This document shows positions 7,691 to 11,036 of a stretch of 11,036 nucleotides of DNA, piece by piece; the stretch's first letter is position 1; every line of letters starts with the position of its first letter. The notes beneath the pieces are model-generated. The model did not search any database, had not been told where the DNA came from, and was given only the letters and a program-made list of their open reading frames with translations. Source of the DNA: Candidatus Izemoplasmatales bacterium. GTDB taxonomy: Bacteria > Bacillota_I > Bacilli_A > Izemoplasmatales > Hujiaoplasmataceae. The stretch lies in the NCBI GenBank assembly GCA_028691335.1, contig JAQUZK010000028.1, forward strand, positions 1-11,036, written 5' to 3'. The position numbers and the translations under genes are program-made.

Positions 7691-7721
7691 AGCTACTTTT
7701 AGCTTTAAGTAGTCTTGTTTT
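7689..7721 (+). other. Two overlapping alternative hairpins between the membrane gene and tcdA
   Basis: AAAGCT (7689-7694) can pair with AGCTTT (7701-7706). Alternatively CTACTT (7693-7698) can pair with AAGTAG (7707-7712), followed by the T-rich TCTTGTTTTT. The two share bases 7693-7694 and cannot form fully together. The second might act as a weak terminator. Each stem is only 6 bp with two or fewer G-C pairs, so this may be chance. Confidence 0.25.
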
Positions 7722-7724
7722 TGT

Positions 7725-7730
7725 AGGAGA
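7725..7730 (+). promoter_or_regulatory. Ribosome binding site that decides the tcdA start
   Basis: AGGAGA at 7725-7730 abuts a possible GTG start at 7731 with no spacer, which would not allow initiation there. It is 6 nt from the ATG at 7737, the normal distance. The ATG is therefore preferred, two codons downstream of the longest frame. Confidence 0.8.
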
Positions 7731-7736
7731 GTGTCA

Positions 7737-8420
7737 ATGATATTTAATCGATTAATCAATATGATTGGTGAGGATAGTTTTAACCATATAAAAAATAAAA
7801 AAATAATAGTTTTCGGACTAGGCGGTGTGGGTTCATATGCTGCGGAGGTTTTGGTTAGATCTGGAATTCATAATTTGACAGTAGTAGATTATGATATGGT
7901 TGATATTACAAATATTAACCGCCAATTAATCGCTCTTCAATCCACCTTGGGAATGAAGAAAGTTGATGTTTTCTACGCTAGAGCAAAGGATATTAATCCT
8001 GAAATTATAATTAAAGCACTACACATCAAAGTGACAGAAAAAAACATAAAAGATCTTTTTTATGAGAAATATGACTATGTAATTGATTGTGTTGATGATA
8101 TCATCGCAAAAGTAGAAATTACTAAATTTTGTCTTGATAATAAAATTAACCTAATATCTTCAATGGGCTTTGCAAATAAATCTCATCCTGAACAAATAAA
8201 AATTGCTAAACTAAATCAAACAAAAGTGTGTCCTTTAGCAAGGTCATTTAGAAAAAAAATAAAGGAATTAGGTTATCCTTTAGACTTTAAAGTAGTATAT
8301 TCAGAAGAGAAACCTTCTGAAGTTATTGACAGAAAAATTCTTGGTTCGAATGCCTATTGCCCTAGTGCTGCAGGAATTATTCTTGCTTCAGAAGTAATAA
8401 ATCATTTATTGAAAGGATAA
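7737..8420 (+). CDS. tcdA: tRNA threonylcarbamoyladenosine dehydratase (TcdA/CsdL, ThiF/HesA family)
   Basis: TcdA is an ATP-dependent E1-like enzyme that converts t6A37 of ANN-decoding tRNAs to its cyclic form. From the ATG at 7737 the protein has 227 residues. The nucleotide-binding loop GLGGVGS is at 27-33, DYDMVDITNINRQ with the key NINRQ is at 51-63, and K74/K75 occurs in the GMKKVD stretch. The TcdA-specific middle part follows: SSMGFANKSHPEQI (141-154), KVCPLARSFRKKIKELG (163-179) and VVYSEEKP (186-193). The C-terminal CPSAAGIILASEVINHLL (208-225) is also typical. The start is set by AGGAGA at 7725-7730; the GTG at 7731 is too close to it. In Bacillus the homologue (yrvM) lies near hisS-aspS, so this supports a conserved neighbourhood. 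msrA follows 6 nt after the stop. Confidence 0.93.
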   Translation: MIFNRLINMIGEDSFNHIKNKKIIVFGLGGVGSYAAEVLVRSGIHNLTVVDYDMVDITNINRQLIALQSTLGMKKVDVFYARAKDINPEIIIKALHIKVTEKNIKDLFYEKYDYVIDCVDDIIAKVEITKFCLDNKINLISSMGFANKSHPEQIKIAKLNQTKVCPLARSFRKKIKELGYPLDFKVVYSEEKPSEVIDRKILGSNAYCPSAAGIILASEVINHLLKG

Positions 8421-8426
8421 GAAAAT

Positions 8427-8930
8427 ATGAAAAAAATAATTTTAGCAGGTGGCTGTTTTTGGGGAGTTCAAGCTTATTACGATAAAGTAAAAGGCGTTTT
8501 AGAAACTGAAACAGGATATATTGATGGAGATTTCCCGAATCCTACATACGAACAAGTTTGTAATGGCTCTAATCACGCTGAAGCAGTGAGAATAAGTTAC
8601 GACGAATCGCTTGTAACTCTAAATCATTTATTGTATCATTTTTTTCAGATAATAGATCCAACGACTATCAACCGTCAAGGTAATGATATTGGAAGACAAT
8701 ATAGAACTGGGATTTTCTATATTGATGAAGAAGATAATTTCATAATTGATGCTTATATTAATAAAATTAAGTCTAAATATCAAAAACCGATTCGAACTGA
8801 AGTAAAAAAAGCTTCAGAGTTTTATCCTGCAGAGACTTATCATCAAAAATATTTGAAGAAAAATCCATGTGGTTATTGTCATATTGATTTAGATTTAGTT
8901 GATGAAATTGATAAAGAGTTTTTTGAGTAA
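8427..8930 (+). CDS. msrA: Peptide-methionine (S)-S-oxide reductase MsrA
   Basis: MsrA reduces methionine-S-sulfoxide in proteins and free peptides, repairing oxidative damage in the cytosol. The 167 residues fit a compact single-domain MsrA with no fused MsrB. The catalytic motif GGCFWG places the sulfenic-acid cysteine at C10. VCNGSNHAEAV (44-54) and NRQGNDIGRQYRTGIFY (82-98) are the other signatures. The C-terminal NPCGYCHIDL (146-155) carries C148 and C151, a CxxC pair that could act as resolving and recycling cysteines; many relatives have GGYCH with one cysteine here, so the pair is worth noting. AAAGGA (8412-8417), overlapping the end of tcdA, lies 9 nt before the ATG. It is probably in one transcript with tcdA and the following deaminase. 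Confidence 0.96.
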   Translation: MKKIILAGGCFWGVQAYYDKVKGVLETETGYIDGDFPNPTYEQVCNGSNHAEAVRISYDESLVTLNHLLYHFFQIIDPTTINRQGNDIGRQYRTGIFYIDEEDNFIIDAYINKIKSKYQKPIRTEVKKASEFYPAETYHQKYLKKNPCGYCHIDLDLVDEIDKEFFE

Positions 8931-8944
8931 GTTGGAGGAAAACT

Positions 8945-9418
8945 ATGAAAAGAACTGATTATATAGAATGGGATGAGTATTTTATGGGAGTGGCTTACCT
9001 TTCAGCCATGAGATCGAAAGACGATAGTTCCCAAGTAGGGGCTTGCATTGTTAATCAAAAGAATCGAATCGTGGGAATTGGTTATAATGGTTTTCCGATC
9101 GGTTGTAGTGATGATGAACTTCCGTGGGAAAAAGGGAATGATTTTTTAAACTCTAAATATGCTTATGTGGTTCACGCAGAACCTAACGCTATTTTAAACT
9201 CATCTGTTGATTTGGAAGGTTCAAGATTATATGTAACTCTATATCCTTGTAATGAATGTGCTAAGTTAATTATTCAGTCAGGAATAAAAGAAGTAATCTA
9301 TTTAACACATAAATATCCAGAAGATCCAGTCTTTATAGCTTCTAAAAGACTTTTTGAGATGGCAAAAATAAAAGTTAGGAAACTTGAGAATTATAACTTA
9401 AGGATTGAAAAAGCATGA
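8945..9418 (+). CDS. Deoxycytidylate (dCMP) deaminase, similar to the animal DCTD type
   Basis: The enzyme deaminates dCMP to dUMP, feeding thymidylate synthesis, and requires zinc; many members are allosterically tuned by dCTP and dTTP. The zinc site is complete: HAEPNAI with H77 and catalytic E79, and PCNEC with C102 and C105. GYNGFPIGCSDD (47-58), which corresponds to the nucleotide/allosteric contact segment of vertebrate dCMP deaminase, is present. From memory, long stretches closely match human DCTD (YLEWPEYFMAVAFLSA, SQVGACIVN, CNECAKLIIQ and GIKEVI types), more than I would expect for Bacillus ComEB. The 157-residue length is shorter than human DCTD (178). GGAGG (8934-8938) precedes the ATG by 6 nt. 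The stop overlaps the protease gene (ATGA). The neighbours give no direct clue to a pathway link. Confidence 0.92.
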   Translation: MKRTDYIEWDEYFMGVAYLSAMRSKDDSSQVGACIVNQKNRIVGIGYNGFPIGCSDDELPWEKGNDFLNSKYAYVVHAEPNAILNSSVDLEGSRLYVTLYPCNECAKLIIQSGIKEVIYLTHKYPEDPVFIASKRLFEMAKIKVRKLENYNLRIEKA

Positions 9419-10467
9419 AAGAGTTAACTGATAAGTATTGGCCGATAGTAAAAATATTGTTTATTCCTTATTTATTCATGATGTTTTTATTAGTATATCA
9501 AATAGATTACTTTATAAACGCACCAGGCGGAATAACAGAAGTCGAAAAAATAATTAGTATTGATTATAATGAGGATAAAACTGAAGAAGGATCAATATCT
9601 TCAACTTTTGTTGTATCATTAAGTCGTCCGACATTTTTTCAATTTTTAATCAGCTCCTTTTCTGATTATAATTACGCTAATATCCTTACAGGTAATTCAG
9701 CCACATATACAAACGATGAACAAAATAAAATAAGTTTTTTAGATAAATATACAAGTGTTAATGAAGCAATTATAGTTGCTTATCAAAAAGCAGCGGAAAT
9801 AAATCCGGAAATAGTGATTGATGTCTACCAAAAAGTCTTTGTTAGGGGAAAAGCTCCATATTTATCATTCTACGATGATATTGAGTTTGGTGATGAGTTC
9901 TTGTATATGATGGGAGATGGAGATGTTAAGGTTGAGGATTTTCAAGAGATTGGAAATTACACAATAGATAGTGACTCTTATGATTTTTTCTTTAAAAATA
10001 ATGAAGGTGAAACATATTCAAGAACTTTAACGAAAGATGAAGAAGAAAAGAAATTCGGAATAGTACTTTATCAGTATAATCTAGTTAATAAAGAAAATAC
10101 CTATCCAACATATCATGAAAATAATTCGAATATTGGTGGACCTTCTGGAGGTTTATTACAAACTCTAGCGATTTATAATATGTTAGTAGAAGAAGATATT
10201 ACTAAGGGTTTGAAAGTGGCTGGTACTGGAACAATAGATATTTTTGGGAATGTAGGTTACATCGGAGCTATCGAACAAAAAATTATTACTGCATATGTAA
10301 ATGATGTTGACATATTTTTCGTTCCACATAAAAGTGATGCTAGTAATGATGATTATATATTAGCTTTAAAAGCTTGCGCGAAGCACGGGATAGATTCTAC
10401 CGATTGGATTGTACCTGTCTCAACTTTTCAAGATGCACTAGATTACTTAGAAGGAATTGATGAATAA
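9415..10467 (+). CDS. Membrane-anchored Lon-like serine protease (YlbL/PDZ-S16 family)
   Basis: The 350 residues resemble YlbL-type proteases: one N-terminal membrane helix (about 10-33), an extracytoplasmic middle part and a C-terminal S16 (Lon-type) peptidase domain. After the helix comes NAPGGITEVEKIISID (35-50), typical of the family start. The middle (about 150-215) has a divergent PDZ-like pattern, FGDEFLYMMGDGDVKVEDF (158-176). The Ser-Lys catalytic dyad is S244 in NIGGPSGGL (239-247) and K289 in AIEQKI (285-290), with KGLKVAGTGTIDIFGNVGYIG (264-284) between; both are intact. Such proteins lack an ATPase domain and act at the membrane surface; the substrate here is unknown. The ATG overlaps the deaminase stop, and AAGGA (9400-9404) lies 10 nt upstream. 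The next gene overlaps its stop. Bacillus YlbL is linked to checkpoint recovery, but that role cannot be read from this sequence. Confidence 0.88.
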   Translation: MKELTDKYWPIVKILFIPYLFMMFLLVYQIDYFINAPGGITEVEKIISIDYNEDKTEEGSISSTFVVSLSRPTFFQFLISSFSDYNYANILTGNSATYTNDEQNKISFLDKYTSVNEAIIVAYQKAAEINPEIVIDVYQKVFVRGKAPYLSFYDDIEFGDEFLYMMGDGDVKVEDFQEIGNYTIDSDSYDFFFKNNEGETYSRTLTKDEEEKKFGIVLYQYNLVNKENTYPTYHENNSNIGGPSGGLLQTLAIYNMLVEEDITKGLKVAGTGTIDIFGNVGYIGAIEQKIITAYVNDVDIFFVPHKSDASNDDYILALKACAKHGIDSTDWIVPVSTFQDALDYLEGIDE

Positions 10468-10835
10468 TGAGCAAATATATTGAACTATATAGTAAAATAT
10501 TTGAAGAATTTTCAGTTAAAGAAATAATTTCCGCTATATTTGGAGCTTTTGTGTATACTTCATTTATTACTGTGCCTTTTGTTATAATTATGGGACAAGT
10601 AATATCTGTATATCTTTATTTATTGACATATTGGGTTGTTTTGATTATAATTGTAATGATTTTATTGAACTATGTTTTTCATCATTTGATAAAACAATCA
10701 TTAAAGTTAAAACATCCGGAATTTAAAACTAACATTAATCCCCTTATATTAACAAATCAAATTATAATTGACATTATATTTGTTATAATCGGACTATTGT
10801 TTTTGTTTGTTTGGATTCCAATTCTAATGGTATAG
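10467..10835 (+). CDS. Small three-helix membrane protein of unknown function
   Basis: I do not recognise this 122-residue protein. A short amphipathic N-terminus (1-20) is followed by likely membrane helices at about 21-44, 47-72 and 96-120. A basic, His-containing loop (HHLIKQSLKLKHPEFK, 72-87) lies between the second and third, and the protein ends in the third helix. There are no cysteines and no recognisable catalytic motif. Its ATG overlaps the protease stop (TAATG), with AAGGA at 10451-10455 upstream, and lspA starts 9 bp after its stop. Position between a membrane protease and the lipoprotein signal peptidase suggests, but does not show, an envelope role. The gene also contains strong promoter-like sequences (10623-10651 and 10781-10789) facing lspA. 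Confidence 0.75.
   Translation: MSKYIELYSKIFEEFSVKEIISAIFGAFVYTSFITVPFVIIMGQVISVYLYLLTYWVVLIIIVMILLNYVFHHLIKQSLKLKHPEFKTNINPLILTNQIIIDIIFVIIGLLFLFVWIPILMV
10623..10651 (+). promoter_or_regulatory. Perfect-consensus sigma-A promoter-like sequence inside the 122-residue membrane gene
   Basis: TTGACA (10623-10628) and TATAAT (10646-10651) are separated by exactly 17 bp, a 12 of 12 match. Transcription would begin near 10658, about 187 nt before the lspA ATG. The TATAAT arises from Ile-Ile-type codons in a membrane helix, so chance is possible, but the matching -35 at ideal spacing is not explained by that alone. Confidence 0.55.
10781..10789 (+). promoter_or_regulatory. Possible extended -10 promoter close to lspA
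   Basis: TGTTATAAT (10781-10789) is a full extended -10 element (TGn plus TATAAT). No -35 stands at proper spacing; the TTGACA at 10768 is only 10 bp away. Transcription would begin near 10796, about 49 nt before the lspA start. Similar TGTTATAAT strings also occur at 6272 and 10580 inside membrane-protein genes, so confidence is low. Confidence 0.3.
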
Positions 10836-10844
10836 GAGAACAAG

Positions 10845-11036
10845 ATGAAAAAATGGATTATAATAGCCTTAGCTTTGATTGGATTGGATCAAGCAAGTAA
10901 AATTTGGATATCAAGTATTTTAGAAGTAGGAGAAAGTATAACAATTATTCCAGATTTCTTTTATTTCACTCACGTAAGAAATACCGGTGGGGTATTTGGA
11001 ATGGCTGAAGGTTTCGCAGCTGATTATTACTGGCTT
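10845..11036 (+). CDS. lspA: Lipoprotein signal peptidase (signal peptidase II), N-terminal 64 residues, cut by window end
   Basis: LspA is a membrane aspartyl protease that removes the signal peptide from diacylated prolipoproteins. The frame is open to the end of the window. The first helix (about 3-15) runs into LDQASK (14-19), the conserved start motif of the family. IPDFFYFTHVRNTGGVFGM (35-53) matches the IPgff-lthvrNtGaaFg signature with Asn46. The two catalytic aspartates lie further downstream and are outside the window. AGGAGA (10834-10839), overlapping the previous stop, lies 5 nt before the ATG. It may be co-transcribed with the two upstream envelope genes and may also have its own promoter within the preceding gene. 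In many Bacillota lspA is followed by rluD and the pyr genes, which cannot be checked here. Confidence 0.95.
   Translation, partial: MKKWIIIALALIGLDQASKIWISSILEVGESITIIPDFFYFTHVRNTGGVFGMAEGFAADYYWL

Noticed and set aside
10768..10789. TTGACA followed by TATAAT as a promoter pair
   Set aside because: The spacer is only 10 bp, too short for sigma-A; only the extended -10 at 10781-10789 was kept, with low confidence.
1..11036. UGA read as tryptophan (mycoplasma code), CRISPR, tRNA genes, insertion sequences or attachment sites
   Set aside because: TGA serves as stop in at least three genes and Trp is TGG; no direct-repeat arrays, transposase frames, cloverleaf-like sequences or terminal inverted repeats were seen by eye.

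Overview
This is an AT-rich window (roughly 30% GC by eye) that looks like core chromosome of a low-GC Gram-positive lineage (Bacillota, or a Mollicutes-related group that keeps the standard code). TGA ends three genes (recJ at 1219, the AI-2E gene at 7251, the dCMP deaminase at 9416). Tryptophan is written TGG wherever I checked, so this is not the mycoplasma code. All genes lie on the + strand and are tightly packed, with five start/stop overlaps (1218, 3924, 7250, 9415, 10467). The gene order recJ-apt-rel-dtd-(x)-hisS followed by tcdA matches, from general knowledge, the Bacillus-type order recJ-apt-relA-dtd-hisS-aspS-tcdA. A finer placement, for example near Izemoplasma, Haloplasma or Acholeplasma, would be a guess.

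Layout. Positions 1-4367 hold the recJ 3' part, apt, a bifunctional (p)ppGpp synthetase/hydrolase and D-aminoacyl-tRNA deacylase. Positions 4368-4760 hold a self-contained acyl carrier protein unit with a strong sigma-A type promoter (TTGACT-17-TATAAT) and a hairpin terminator. Positions 4776-6086 are hisS with an unusual Cys-rich C-terminal tail. Positions 6132-7690 hold an AI-2E family membrane protein and a small unknown four-helix membrane protein, at the place where aspS sits in Bacillus. Positions 7737-9418 hold tcdA, msrA and a dCMP deaminase that resembles the animal enzyme. Positions 9415-11036 hold a membrane-anchored Lon-like (YlbL-type) serine protease, an unknown three-helix membrane protein and the start of lspA, which runs off the end.

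How the genes relate. Most serve housekeeping: DNA repair (RecJ), purine salvage and the stringent response (Apt, Rel), tRNA charging, proofreading and modification (HisRS, Dtd, TcdA), lipid synthesis (ACP), oxidised-protein repair (MsrA), dUMP/dTTP supply (dCMP deaminase) and envelope protein processing (YlbL-like, LspA). There is no mobile element, CRISPR array, RNA gene or toxin/defence cassette. I did not find an undescribed system. The points most worth checking are the CxxCxxCxxCH tail on HisRS, the ACP cassette inside the conserved cluster with aspS absent, and a perfect-consensus promoter-like sequence inside the membrane gene upstream of lspA.
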